Assembly (NCBI GenBank): GCA_023091665.1
Contig: JALJCQ010000030.1
Span: forward strand, 1,800,501 to 1,864,500
Direction of reading: 5' to 3'
Length of the DNA stretch: 64,000 nt
Origin: Pythium myriotylum
Lineage: Eukaryota > Oomycota > Peronosporomycetes > Pythiales > Pythiaceae
Shown here: positions 1 through 10,912 of the stretch, in pieces
Layout: every line of letters begins with the position of its first letter
Position numbering within the stretch: the first letter of the stretch is position 1
The notes under the pieces: generated by a model
Seen by the model: the letters and a program-made list of their open reading frames with translations, nothing else
What the model was told of the DNA's origin: nothing
Database searches by the model: none
Made by a program: the position numbers and the translations under genes

Positions 1-1073
1 TGGAAGAAACGTGGCATCGCGTGCACGCCGACCAAGTACGCAATGCAAGTGGCTGGTCGGAAGGACGGTTCCCGCGTCGAGATCTTTGCGGGCGATGGAA
101 GTGTCCTCCTCTCTCACGGAGGCTGTGAGATTGGTCAAGTACGTATCCATTTCTTCATCTAGTCGTTTGTTTTTCTTCTCTCACCTCGATGTTTGTTCCG
201 ACCGCAGGGCATCCACACGAAAGCTGCTCAAGTCTGTGCGTATGAGCTTGGCATCCCTCTAAAGCTCATCGCCGTACGTCCGACATCGACCGACAAGACT
301 CCTAACAGCGAAGCTACGGGCGGTTCAAGCACGTCGGAGTCGGTCGCGCGCTCTATCATGTGCGTACTCCGCACAAACGACTTGGTTATTGCCGATTTCT
401 AACAGATTTTTTCAGTGCATGCTGCACAGAGCTAAATCGGCGCCTGCAGCCGATTCGTGAAGCCGATCCTGATATGTCTTGGAAAGACCTCGCGCGTCTC
501 GCGGATGAGCGGGGAGTTAGTCTCTTTGCAGGCGCGCAGCCAAAGGCCACATTGCCAAGTGGCGACTCGTTCGATTACTTTGTCTACGCTGCGGCGTGCT
601 CCGAAGTTGAGGTTGACATACTCACTGGCGAGATCAATATTCTCAGTGCCGAGATTGTGTACGACTGTGGTATCAGCTTGAACCCATCCATTGACATTGG
701 CCAGATTGAAGGTGGATTCGTCATGGGCATCGGGCTTTACCTCCAGGAAGAGGTAGCGTATGCTGAGTCGGACGGTGCCCTCCTCACACAGGGCACGTGG
801 GAGTATAAAGTACCATGCTCGAAAGACATCCCTGAACAGTTTAAAGTCACTCTCCTCGAGAACGACCTTAACCCAAGGGGTGTGCTGAACTCCAAGGCTA
901 CTGGTGAGCCTCCATACGCGTTGGCTACGAGTGTCTTCTTCGCTGTAAAGAATGCACTCATGGAGAGTCGATCAGAGCGCGGGCTCGAACAGTTCTTCCA
1001 CTTGGATGTGCCAGCCACAGTCTCCCGCAGACAGGAGGCAGTGGCAATTCAAGCAGGAGATTACGTAGTATGA
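1..1073 (+). CDS. Xanthine dehydrogenase / aldehyde oxidase, C-terminal molybdopterin domain (5' partial)
   Basis: This is the 3' end of a molybdo-flavoenzyme of the xanthine dehydrogenase/aldehyde oxidase family, which oxidises purines or aldehydes; the N-terminal iron-sulphur and FAD parts lie outside the window. Three exons are read from protein continuity: 1-138, 208-359 and 416-1073, with introns of 69 and 56 nt. The protein opens with WKKRGIA, then [13 protein letters not shown] (the HGG-E-GQG-HTK signature of the Mo-cofactor domain), and later [11 protein letters not shown] and [10 protein letters not shown]. The glutamate in GEPP (about 900-914) corresponds to the catalytic base of xanthine oxidoreductase, so the active site appears intact. 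The stop is TGA at 1071-1073. Which substrate is preferred cannot be told from this fragment. It converges on the elongation factor 3 gene, 186 bp away. Confidence 0.88.
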
Positions 1074-1259
1074 GGGTGTAAGGGGAGCCATGGGTTTTAA
1101 AGATGCAAAAGGCATGTATGAAAGTTCTATTGGGAGTGAGTATGAGGTTACATCGCACGCGACACCATACAGATTCTATCATCAGCTAGTAAATATCGTT
1201 CGACTTGCTGCGAAAGGAATCGAAGGCAAGTCCACGTGGTGTGAGACCAAGGTGCTCAC

Positions 1260-4200
1260 TTACTCGTCATCTTCATCCGAGTCCGAGTAGTACTCGCCGC
1301 GCTTCTCAGCCTCCTTCTTGGCCTTGGCCTTGGCCTTGAGCTCCTTGCGGGTGAGCTTGCGCTTGATCTTGGTCTTGGTGACGTTGCCAAAGGCATCAAC
1401 CGTCTCCTCCTCGTCCTTCTGCTCGATTTTGGTCTTGTCCTCCGGAACCTGGCCATCGATCGTGAGCACACCAGCCTCGACGTTCCAGGTCTCCTGGCAC
1501 AAAGCAGACGTGAACTCGTTGTTGTGCGAGATCATGACGACACCACCGTTGAACTCCTTAATGGCGGCGGCAAGAGCGCCGAGCGAGTCGCGGTCAAGGT
1601 AGTTGGTCGGCTCATCGAGAACAAGGATGTGCGGGTTCAGCCACATGGCGGCGGCAAGCACAACCTTGACCTTCTGGCCACCCGAAAGACCACGCATGCG
1701 CGAGTGGGTACCGAACTCGGCGCCAAGGCCGAAGTTGTCAAGGTGCTTCTGGACAGCGATGGCCGTCACAGGGCGGGCCTGGAGGTTGGCACGGGCAGCC
1801 TCACGATCATCGGCAATCTGGAGGAGCTTTTCCCAGCCCCACTTCTCCATCTTCTCACGCGGCACCCACGAGTTCTCCTCAATCGGGAGCTTGTCCCACT
1901 TGATTTCGTACTCGAAGCTCTTCTTGAACTTGCGGCGCGAGACGATTTCCTCGAGGACACGCTTCTCGCCCTCCCAATTAACAGGGAGCTTGAACTTGGC
2001 CTTATCCTCTGGCGACAGCTTACGGGTCTCCTTGGCAAGGAGCTCCTTGTCCTCACCAGACTGGAAACGCCACTGGATGTACTGGTTGGCAGTGATGTCC
2101 AAGTGCTCCTCAATGTGGTGGAACGCATGCTGAGCCACGTAGGCGAAACGAAGAGCCGGGTGCTTCCACACCGTACCGGTAGTCGGCTCGTTCTCACCCG
2201 TGAGCATCTTGATCAGCGTCGACTTACCGGCACCGTTGGGGCCGAGCACGGCAATACGCGAGGCAAGCGAACAGGTGACCGAGACATCGCGAATGGACGG
2301 CTTGTCACGACCAGGGTACGTGAGCGAGCAGCCCGTAAGACGGATAATCGGCTTACCCTTGTTCTTGATATCGGCGAGGAAACCAGGCTCAGGGAACGTG
2401 AACTTGAAGGCGGCAGCCTCGAGCTCGTAGTAAGTCTTGGCCTCCGGCTTGACCTCCACGAACTTCGAGAGGTTACCCTTGTAGATCTTGAGCTTACGGT
2501 TCTCGTAGTGGATGATGTTCGTGCAGACATTGTCGAGGAAACCCGAGTCGTGCGAGACGATGATAGAGGTGACGTCCGTGAGCGAGGTGAGGTAGTTCTC
2601 GAGCCAAGCGACGTTCTTCACGTCCAAGTGGTTGGTAGGCTCATCGAGAAGCATGATCTCAGCCTTCATCAGCATGGCACGAGCCAATTCGAGCTTCATC
2701 TTCCAGCCACCCGAGAGCGAACCAACCGACTGGGCCTGCATCTCGTCGGTGAAGCCGACGCTGGTGAGCATGTCAGCGACCTCCTGGCGCGGCAGGTGCT
2801 TGAGGTTGGCATCGTTGAAGATGAACTCGATGACCGGAAGGTCAGCCTCCTCGGCCTGGAGGTTGTGCTCAACGAACACCGTGCGAAGTTCATCCTGGGT
2901 GGGGAAACCCTCAAGCTGGCCCTTAGAGATGGCGCGCATGAGCGTCGACTTACCACAACCGTTCGGGCCACACAGGCCGTAACGGTGGCCCTTCTTGAGG
3001 CGGAGGCGAGCGTTGTTGAGGAGGATCATACCACCGTAGGCGAGAGAGAACTCGCAGTTGCAGAGGTCCGGCTTGCCCTCATCACAGTCAACATCCTCAA
3101 TGAAGATTGACTTGTTCTCACGGAAGCAGCGGTCGCGAATGGCATCGGCGACAGGCTTGACCGCACCGGCGTCCATGAAGTTCTTGAAGTAGAGCGAGAT
3201 CTGCTTCTCGAAGGTGACCTTGTTGAAGTTGCGGGCCACGACGAAGAAGAAGAGGATGCCGGCAACGTAGTTGAGCGTGATCGAATCGATGTCAGCCTTC
3301 TTGGCGGCAGCGTCGGCCTCAACCGACTCCTTGACGATCTTGAGAATGTTCTCGTAATCGACCTTCATGTCTTCCTCGGAGACCTCGACGGCACCACCGG
3401 CGACGAAGAGCGTGTTGTGGGCGCGGGTCGCAACCTCACGGCACTCAGGATCCGAGACCGTCTCAATGATCTTCTTAAGACCAGGAAGGAGCTTCGGCAT
3501 GAAGAGCTGAGCCTCAGCCGGATCGTCCATCAGCTTGCACATGTTGTCAATGATGACGGCAGCCTGACGCTTGACGGCGATCTTGCCTTCCTTAAGGGCA
3601 CGCTGGAGCAGCGGCTCCATGAGCGCGAGAGCCGGAGCCTCAACGGTCTTCACGAAGGTGGTGGAGGCAAGCTTGTGGGTACACTCAGCGACCTCCGACG
3701 GGTTGGCCATGCAGCTCACAAGGGCCGGGATGAACGGCTCAATATCCATGTTGCCGACAACGTGGCAGACCTTGGTGAGGGTCTCCTTGGAGGCGACCTT
3801 GACCTCGTTACGGGTGTCCCACATGCAGTCGGTGACGACCGGGATGATGTCCGGAAGGCAGCGCGAGACCTGGAACGGTGCGACGGTCGAGAGCTCGGCG
3901 ATGAGGTCGAGCGAGACCTTCTTGGTCTGCCACTTGGCCGTGCGGTCAAGGCCCGTGAAGAGGATCGGCAGAGCGCGGATCGTGTAGTTCTTGTTCATCG
4001 ACGAGATGATCGTGAGCGCGGCCTCCTCGGCAGCCGGGCGCACGAAGGTCTTCTTGTCGGCGAAGAGATCGAGCAGGTCCGCGAGCAGCGGCACAATGTA
4101 CGCCTCGGTGCGCTCGGCGTACTTCTGCATCAGGTCGTCGATGACGTACGCAGCGACGACCTTGGCGTCGGCGTTGGAGCCCGTGAGAGCATCGTGGAGC

Positions 4201-4385
4201 TGGGACGCCACGACGGCAAGGTTGATTTCCTTGTCGTTGTTGACGAGCTCCGAGACCTTCTCGGCCGCCACCTTCTTCTTGTCGTCGGCATCGGCCGTGA
4301 AGGCCTGCTTGAGCGCCTCGGTGAAGTGCTTGCTCTTGTCGATGGCGAGCTTCGAGAGGCCTTCCGCGGGCGAGTAAGGAGCCAT
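1260..4385 (-). CDS. TEF3: Translation elongation factor 3 (ABC-F ATPase)
   Basis: This 1041-residue protein, uninterrupted by introns, is a ribosome-associated ATPase that helps release deacylated tRNA from the E site during elongation. It has N-terminal HEAT repeats (roughly residues 20-330), a first ABC cassette with GPNGCGKST near residue 473, LSGGWKMKLE and LLDEPTNHLD, and a second cassette with GPNGAGKST near 715, LSGGQKVKV and LDEPTNYLD. The second cassette carries the EF3-specific chromodomain-like insertion (FEYEIKWDKLP...NSWVP). The C-terminus is Lys-rich and then acidic (SDSDEDDE), as in fungal EF3. The start is MAPYSPAEG at 4385; the frame stays open to 4931 but those extra codons are low complexity and unlike the family. 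Length matches yeast EF3 (1044). EF3 was long thought fungal, but activity has been shown for an oomycete EF3. Confidence 0.96.
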   Translation of the reverse strand: MAPYSPAEGLSKLAIDKSKHFTEALKQAFTADADDKKKVAAEKVSELVNNDKEINLAVVASQLHDALTGSNADAKVVAAYVIDDLMQKYAERTEAYIVPLLADLLDLFADKKTFVRPAAEEAALTIISSMNKNYTIRALPILFTGLDRTAKWQTKKVSLDLIAELSTVAPFQVSRCLPDIIPVVTDCMWDTRNEVKVASKETLTKVCHVVGNMDIEPFIPALVSCMANPSEVAECTHKLASTTFVKTVEAPALALMEPLLQRALKEGKIAVKRQAAVIIDNMCKLMDDPAEAQLFMPKLLPGLKKIIETVSDPECREVATRAHNTLFVAGGAVEVSEEDMKVDYENILKIVKESVEADAAAKKADIDSITLNYVAGILFFFVVARNFNKVTFEKQISLYFKNFMDAGAVKPVADAIRDRCFRENKSIFIEDVDCDEGKPDLCNCEFSLAYGGMILLNNARLRLKKGHRYGLCGPNGCGKSTLMRAISKGQLEGFPTQDELRTVFVEHNLQAEEADLPVIEFIFNDANLKHLPRQEVADMLTSVGFTDEMQAQSVGSLSGGWKMKLELARAMLMKAEIMLLDEPTNHLDVKNVAWLENYLTSLTDVTSIIVSHDSGFLDNVCTNIIHYENRKLKIYKGNLSKFVEVKPEAKTYYELEAAAFKFTFPEPGFLADIKNKGKPIIRLTGCSLTYPGRDKPSIRDVSVTCSLASRIAVLGPNGAGKSTLIKMLTGENEPTTGTVWKHPALRFAYVAQHAFHHIEEHLDITANQYIQWRFQSGEDKELLAKETRKLSPEDKAKFKLPVNWEGEKRVLEEIVSRRKFKKSFEYEIKWDKLPIEENSWVPREKMEKWGWEKLLQIADDREAARANLQARPVTAIAVQKHLDNFGLGAEFGTHSRMRGLSGGQKVKVVLAAAMWLNPHILVLDEPTNYLDRDSLGALAAAIKEFNGGVVMISHNNEFTSALCQETWNVEAGVLTIDGQVPEDKTKIEQKDEEETVDAFGNVTKTKIKRKLTRKELKAKAKAKKEAEKRGEYYSDSDEDDE

Positions 4386-7146
4386 GGTTCGAATCTCACG
4401 GAAGAAGAAGGGGGAGGAGGGAGGGTGTTCTTGGGCGCTTTCTTCTGCTCCGCGAGACGCTTGGAAGAGAGGAAATTCCAAAATGAGCCTCGGGCACGGC
4501 GAGGCGCGAGGCCCCGACGGCCGCCACCAGTCAAACCGAGCCGACCCATGACGCGGAGAGGAGGGTGGCTGGGAAAGGGGTTTCACGCCCCTCTCGCTCC
4601 ACTCACATGGCTGGACGGGAAGGTATATTACGGACCGGAAAGCTTTCCGCCGAGGGAAAGTTCGCACCAGCGGAAGGGAAAAGAGGGCGAGGACGAAAGT
4701 TTCCACCCGCGGCGAAACCGCCGAGAACGAGAAGCTGTCCTGTCGCTCAACAACGCGGCACCGGGGACTTGCGCTTTCTATCGAGTGACTCAGAAGGGGT
4801 AGGGGTTCCGTTTTGGGTTGGGAATCTTGCCGTTTTGGGACAAGGAGGGGCTGAGTTCTGCTGGACTCTTGAAAACAAGAGCAGCGTCGTCGCATTGCGA
4901 CAGCTCCAAGGGACTGTAGGTACTGTACCACTGAGTGAGAGAGGTGGACTGGCTCTTCTCTGTCTCTCAGTGGCCGCAGCTGATTGGAGCCCGTGGTTTG
5001 ACTTTCCCCAGGCCACTGTAGAGCTCTCGGCCAGCAGGAGCTCGTTCGACGGAGCTGCTCATCAGCTCACGGATTTGCTCGCAAATATTGGCGCTCGCCT
5101 CGACGCAGAGCGAAGTAGGGGAGGCAAGTCAACTAGATTCAGGAGAAGTCAGAGCAAAGCTGAAGTGCGCCATGTCGCTCCATGAGATGCTCGCTCAGAT
5201 CCAGTATCGTTTCATTCCCGGGAACTTTCGGATAGGTCATCCACGTGCGTGGCGGGCTAGTTCAGGTTTGTCTCTTGGTGTGCAGTGCGTCTGCAGCCAT
5301 ACGTTTGCGAGCGAATGACTGGTCAGTGAGGCTGCTGACGTTGGGCGGAAAAATTACGACGTATCTTCTCTTTGAAGTCGTTTGACTACCCTAACCCCAG
5401 CCTTTCTCACTCCAAAAAGTATTCTTTCATGATCCCATTTATTTTTAGAGGTTATTTGCGAAACACGAGTTCATCGAAGTGGGTTCAAAAAGTGTTCGAG
5501 ATAGCATCGCGCGGCCTGGAATCAACACAAGCATTGCGCGTTCTCTACCAAAGAATCTACCTGAATTATCATCTCCATGGCTCTTCGTTTCCTCCCACAC
5601 GCACGCGGTTGTCTGGAGGGCTGGAATCCGATCCTCGCATTGATACTAACGTGAGATCGTCAGCTTGACTCCAGTTGGCGAGGATAGTGCACCAGCGGGA
5701 AGCCTGCGAAGAGGACGACGTTGAGGTTGCGAGAGATGGCTGAAGACGAGTGGACGAAAGTGACGCCCATGTGGCGAGCATCGATCTGTCGAGGCTGCCA
5801 GATATCTCAAGAAATAGATTCGGTGCGGGTAATTTACGGGGACTGAATCCATCGATTTTTGGAGGTCTCGTACGTGGCGGTCTTACGTCATCCCTGCCCT
5901 TTCGTTCAATCGTGGATCTGATTGGAGCCAGCTCAAGCGTGTCACGCGACGGTTGGTGTGGGAACGACAACCCAATCACCCAAGATTCTCCTCAGATGAA
6001 GAGGCACACTGACTGACGTGGAGGGAGCGGCAAGTGGAGCAAGACCGTTGGCACGAGGGAGAGGAGCTCTCAGCAACCGCCTGTCCGGCGCAGAGATGGG
6101 CTGCGGCCCGCGGCCACAGGGGGAGGGCTTCGATGCCCCTCTCGCTTCGGTTCCGTCGTTGCCTGCCCGCCGCCGGCGGCAAATCTAGGATCCGAGAACT
6201 CGCTTTCTTTCTTCTTGGCAATGGACACCGGTATTGTGTATTAGAGCAATGGACACAAAATGCATCTTATATTCAGGCTCTTCGGCCACAACAAGTTGAC
6301 GGGGGTTCGTTTCTTGGATCAGCCCGAGTTTTCCACAATGGGCCGAACCCACCAAGGAACACACAAAATGCCCTATCATTATGCACATAACTACCCAATA
6401 ATCGGCCAAACCTGGGCTGGTGACGCAGGCCTGAGACACCCACCGCCCGCGTGCTTCACTTCATCGTCCAAATTCTTCATCTCCATCAAACATTGCCAGT
6501 GCTCGCACCAATATCTAGAAGTTCTTGGGCGAACAAACTTGGCAACAGTCGGGTTCGGCTCTGTTCGACCACCAAAATCAGAGAGACTCGAATGGCTTGG
6601 GAATTGAGTGCATCACCTGATTGAGAGTGCGAAAAGTCATGGTCAGTCCCAACTGTGTTCGGCGAGTCATCAATGACACCGGAATCGTCTGGGTTGGTCA
6701 TCCGTCGTGAGCTGGGCTGACGACGGCGTCATCGCAGTCAACAATATTTTGTGGGCCGAAATCTTAGCTGTGGTCGACGGTTCGAGCCATCGTCCTTTCC
6801 CATGCTGCGAGAAAACTGTCCCGTCGTTCCGTTCGCGCCGGCCTCAATCGCATCTCCAGTCAACGAGCTCGGTGGGGCGCCCGTCGTTGGCTAAGAGCGA
6901 CTAGAAGGAGAAAATAAAAATATAAAATACCGAAGCCACCTCCCACAATTTGTCCGACCCACCTCGTGTACAAAAACAGCAGCGTGTTCGGGACTTCGCT
7001 TGGACGATTCGTCATCATAACCTGGACAAACACGAGCTTGGCCATCGTCATTGGGCTCGGCGTCACTGAGTTGCTTTATTTCAGTTGATTTCTTGAGTCG
7101 AATCACTCAACTCCCAAACACAGGATCACCAAACCGGATCACCAGC
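4386..7146. other. 2.8-kb stretch with no recognisable gene
   Basis: Between the EF3 start and the 3' end of PTPA I find only short, overlapping open frames on both strands with no family motif, no convincing splice-joined reading and no long repeat. The first few hundred bases must hold the EF3 promoter. Short hydrophobic runs on the minus strand (about 6860-7066) could be remnants of a coding exon but cannot be assigned. This is much the largest such gap in an otherwise dense window. Confidence 0.5.
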
Positions 7147-8584
7147 TCACTGCGACGGGCTCGGCTTCTTCTGGTGAGCAATGGGTGAAGTCTTTGTGTC
7201 CTTTGCTGCCGCGAGCGCCTCGACAGCAACCCAGGGAGCCTTAGCTGTAGCGCCTTCGAGGTCAAAATTGGGTGCCCGAACCCCAACTCCAGGGTGAGTG
7301 CTGACGGGAACGAAGGCTGTATCAGTTGGTGCCTGACTTGGGGTCCAAGTGCACGGGAACAGTGATCCAAACACAAGGTGCTGAATCACCGGGAACTTCT
7401 TCAACACCTCGCCTTCGTACAATTTGAGCATACCGCCAGTGATCTTCTCCCACGACGGAAGAGCACTGATATCGTTGAGCATAGGAGACGTCTCAGCGAA
7501 TGGGGACCCCGACTTCACCTCCTTGATGAACTTGATAGCATCGAAATACAGGTATTCCGAGCTATAATTCTCAAGCACCGAGTCATCGTGCACCGAGTCG
7601 GGCGAGAACTCGGACTGGCCTGAGCGTCCAACATAAGCCTTTGCACGACATGATATATCGCATGCACCACGTACCGATGAGCTGCGCAGCGCCAAAGTAA
7701 AAGGGCAAGCAGTGATAATCATCCAGACCCCATACCCCGTGGGATCCAGCTGGCTCAAGCATATACAGCTTTTGGAGTCGACGCATTATCGCCAAGTACG
7801 CAGCGAAGACACGGAGTACCATGGCTGGGAAATCTTCCTGCTTCAGGAACCCGATTCTATGCAAGCAGACTACGGGGCAAAGAGTAAGACCCAGCTATTC
7901 GTTGGCTGTTGAAGTCTGACGTTAAAACTCACCGAGCCACACAATAAAACTTGTTTCGTGACCGGTACCGTAGTCAATCCGTACACGGTTGCCAAAGCTT
8001 TCGTTGAAATAGGCAATTAATTCGACGATGGCCCCATGATGCTCCTCTGGAAGAAGGGTCTTATGGATCTCTCGGGATCGCTGGAATACAAATAGGCACG
8101 GTTGGTTTTGACAACCGAGCAGCGGTAATTCAATGATCAACCAACCTCGACGACGCGGTCGTAGAATGTTCGGAAAGCTTTGTTTCCGAACCGCATGGGT
8201 TGTTGGATCGGTGGGATCTCATCAATCCACGAGTTGATCTCGTTCAATAATGCGACTGTCTTTTCAACATTCTGTCGAAGCAATCCCATGACGAATGAGC
8301 GAGAGAGATTCTATGCGAGGTACCCAACGTGCTTACTGGGGAGATGAGATAATCTCCAGAGACGCGCAAGCCTCGGACGCTCTCGTTGAGATGCTTGACA
8401 AACACAAGGATCATCTCGTACGGCTAACACACACACAAAGATCGATCTTCTCGTGAGTGATTCCGGCCCGCGACGAGGCTCGCCCACGGCCATGCAGCCT
8501 CCACACCTTCGAGCCGACGAAGCTGCGCAGATCTCGCTCGGCGAAGATCGCGCGGGACGGCTCGCGGAAGGCTGGCGTCGCCAT
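7147..8584 (-). CDS. PTPA: Serine/threonine protein phosphatase 2A activator (PTPA/RRD-type prolyl isomerase)
   Basis: PTPA is an ATP-dependent chaperone and peptidyl-prolyl isomerase that activates the PP2A catalytic subunit and stabilises holoenzyme assembly. Six exons joined in phase give 368 residues: 8507-8584, 8337-8423, 8146-8271, 7933-8080, 7675-7869 and 7147-7619, with introns of 83, 65, 65, 63 and 55 nt. Family hallmarks appear in order: WIDEIPP, RFGNKAFRT, LLPEEHHGAIVEL, FGNRVRIDYGTGHE, LEPAGSHGVWGLDDYH, FGAAQLIG, then SVHDDSVLENYSSEYLY, FAETSPMLNDIS and KFPVIQHLVFGSLFP. A 50-residue Ala/Pro-rich tail follows the conserved fold. The start MATPAFREPSR is chosen because it directly precedes the conserved first helix; the frame is open further upstream without similarity. 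The PP2A scaffold subunit gene lies about 50 kb downstream in this window. Confidence 0.93.
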
Positions 8585-8741
8585 CGTTCTCGCTCGCCTG
8601 GCTTCTGCTCCCGGAAACGCAGCCTCTTGGTGATTGAAGAAGCGCAAAGCGACGAGGCCGCAGCTTCTACTAAAACCGATCTCACTAAATACGATATAAC
8701 CAGTTCTAAGGCGGTTACTCGAGCAACATAACCTCGTTTGT

Positions 8742-10131
8742 ATGACACACCTATTGTGCCATTCAACGTGCCTCGAATCCGGAGTGCTGTGGGAACTCGA
8801 AGATTTTGCTGCTTTACGAGATGCTGTATTTGCCGAAGTCTCTCGTTCTCTCCCTGCACCTGTGGTCGCGGCCGACCTCACCGTCTTCGACGCGAACGTT
8901 GTGGCATTGGATCCGCGGGATTCGTTGGCTCATATTGATGAGAACGAGAACACTTATCGTGAAAGTGCCGAAGCGCGCAGTTGCTATGGATGTTATGGAT
9001 GTTCGCGGTAATTTGAACCGGGTTCAAGTGCAGTTCGCCACTGGAGAACCGAATTATTTACTCAACAGAGACCTGGCAAGGTATAGTTTGTTACAGTCGC
9101 CCGCTTTGACGTCCGGAGAAGCGCTTCAGATCCTTACAAGTGTTCGATCAGCGATCAAGTCTGTGACGCGAAATGCCATTGAATTCGTGAAGGGGTTCTA
9201 CTTGATGGTCCGCTCGATTTGAGCCAAGGCCAAGCGAAATCTACCTTCTACTATGCCTATTCCAGATTTGGTGGAATTTTGGTTGCGAAAGTGTATGGTG
9301 CGAAGTGTTTCAGAGAGAAGTTGATGTCAATTTCGCGTTGGGAAGTCACAGGAATATTGTTCAGTTTCTCAAGTCATTTTCCACTGGCAATACCGAAAAC
9401 GAGCAGCGGCATATTATCGTGATGCCGTTCTTTGCTCGGTATGCTACTGACTTGCTCACGCAGCATTCTCCGATTGAGCTTCGAGCGTTGATCACCATTG
9501 CGCACGACTGCTTCGAAGCACTTTGCCATATTCATTCGAAGAAGTATTGCTTCGCTCATTTGAACCCCGCGAATATTATGCTTCATTCTGGGGAACAAGG
9601 TGGCGCCACACTGGTTGATTTTGGTGGTGCGGTGAGACTCGGGGATCCCATTGTCGTAGTCACCGATCAATTTTGCTTGGATGTGGCTAAATTGCAAGGA
9701 TCGGAGCTCCTTGATTGGACATGTTTGGGAACGACGTTGGCACAACTTGCGGGTATCGACATTACCAAGTACCGCTCAAGGCAGAATCTTGTCAGATCCT
9801 TGAAAGACGGGCATGAACAGGTGGATTATTTTGTTGGCCAACTCATCATTAATTGCCTCGAGAACCCGAGTGAGACTCGAATCAAAGCAGCTTTGGATCC
9901 TTTGCCAATCTCCTTCTGCAAAATATGTCGGTGCTCATTCACCAAGATTATTCGATCGCACTATCATTGCCGAAAATGCAGCTATTCGGTCTGTAGTGAG
10001 CATTCTGGTAGAAACAGCTAATATTGCATGTACCGCCAGACACGAAGGAGGTTCGTGTTTGTGATGATTGCTTTACGTTGTACCAGTCAGAGCACGCAGA
10101 GGAAGAGGAGAAGAGTAGTTCGTTAGTTTGA
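8742..10131 (+). pseudogene. Decayed pseudokinase-FYVE fusion gene
   Basis: Three protein segments lie in order but in changing frames. 8742-8957 encodes an N-terminal region of about 70 residues with a ubiquitin-like feel. About 9180-9940 encodes a protein-kinase fold: ILVAKVY as the VAIK lysine region, SHRNIVQFL, then FAHLNPANIML where HRDLKPxN is expected, and LVDFGGAV with an intact DFG. About 9915-10095 encodes a FYVE zinc finger (CKIC, SHYHCRKC, VCSEHS, then VRVCDDC) that would bind PI3P on endosomes. Frame changes near 8955, 9190, 9290 and 10012 split it. Those at 9290 and 10012 fall inside domains where no intron of normal size fits, so this is probably a pseudogene. Catalytic Asp and Lys of the HRDLK loop are lost. 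The TGA at 10129-10131 lies inside the E1-alpha duplicated tract. Confidence 0.65.
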
Positions 10132-10370
10132 AGCCGTACGCCGCACCGACTGCCTGCAGGTCGGTAGTACTATGAGCGAAGGATGCACAGCGTCGGTGGT
10201 TGTCTATCCTGACAGTCGACTTACGTGGGGGATCTGCGTGGCCAGAGGGGATGAAATGGTTTGGAAGTTGAGTCGTTGGGAGCCATAATGCATCGGGGTC
10301 TGCCGACCGAGCGTGTGTCCATCGGCGTTACAATAGCACTGGTCTACGAACTCTTGCACCGTGTATCCTC
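10119..10370. repeat. 252-bp identical tract, copy A
   Basis: By direct reading this block matches 12093-12344 base for base at a constant offset of 1974. It covers the end of exon 5, the whole following intron and the first bases of exon 6 of the E1-alpha pseudogene. Neutral intron sequence is included, so selection cannot explain the identity; recent gene conversion or a very recent partial duplication can. Confidence 0.9.
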
Positions 10371-10912
10371 ACCTCATGAGAACTCCCACCTCTCGATACT
10401 GGGCAAATATCATGTCCTCGGTAAGGAGAGAGAGAGACAGTGATGCGCTGTGAGATCGGCCCCAAGCTGGGATCAAGTGTAACAATACGCACGCATGGGT
10501 AGTGCCGATAACGTCCCAAACTGAACGGCTTCCTCGCCGAGCCCAGTCATGTAGAATGAAATCCACCCTTGCCGCTGGGCGTCATACATAATGCGGTCCA
10601 TGGTCTGCGTTATTGTCAGCTGGGCAGTGATCCCCGAATGGCATCGTTGATTTCTCTTACATTTAGCTGCGCCATATTGGTGTAAAGTCTGATCATGAGA
10701 TCTTTGTCCAGCTGATGGCCTATAGCGTCAGGAACGACGTCTCCGTTCTCGTCCACCACTTCAACAATCAACATCCCAACTGCCCTGCCTCAGATTCCCG
10801 CCTGTGAAGACCGCCATACCTCGACAGCAAGTCATGGGCGGGGCTTTCATTAAATCTTGAAACTCGACCTGCCCGGAAAGGGGTATCCTAAGTACTTGGA
10901 AAGTTGCCTACG
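10119..10912 (-). pseudogene. Truncated second copy of branched-chain 2-oxoacid dehydrogenase E1-alpha
   Basis: This is a partial, diverged duplicate of the E1-alpha gene at 11310-13026, in the same orientation. Remnants of exons 2 to 5 are recognisable ([47 protein letters not shown]). The exon 2 remnant has an indel and an in-frame stop. In exon 5 the conserved MWRGYT is MR-stop-GYT, with TGA at 10369-10371 where the intact gene has CGA. The copy ends a few bases into exon 6, directly against the kinase-FYVE remnant, so exons 6 (most of it) to 8 are missing. Positions 10119-10370 are identical to 12093-12344, intron included, while the rest is clearly diverged. Confidence 0.85.

Noticed and set aside
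1524..4802. Long plus-strand frames opposite EF3
   Set aside because: They mirror the codon bias of EF3 on the antisense strand and carry no domain.
4386..4931. N-terminal extension of EF3 (open frame to 4931)
   Set aside because: The extra 182 codons are low complexity and unlike EF3; MAPYSPAEG at 4385 gives the family length.
8950..9223. Introns as the explanation for all frame changes in the kinase-FYVE gene
   Set aside because: GT-AG pairs of 61-69 nt can fix the first changes but would delete or misread the VAIK region, and no intron fits the changes at about 9290 and 10012.
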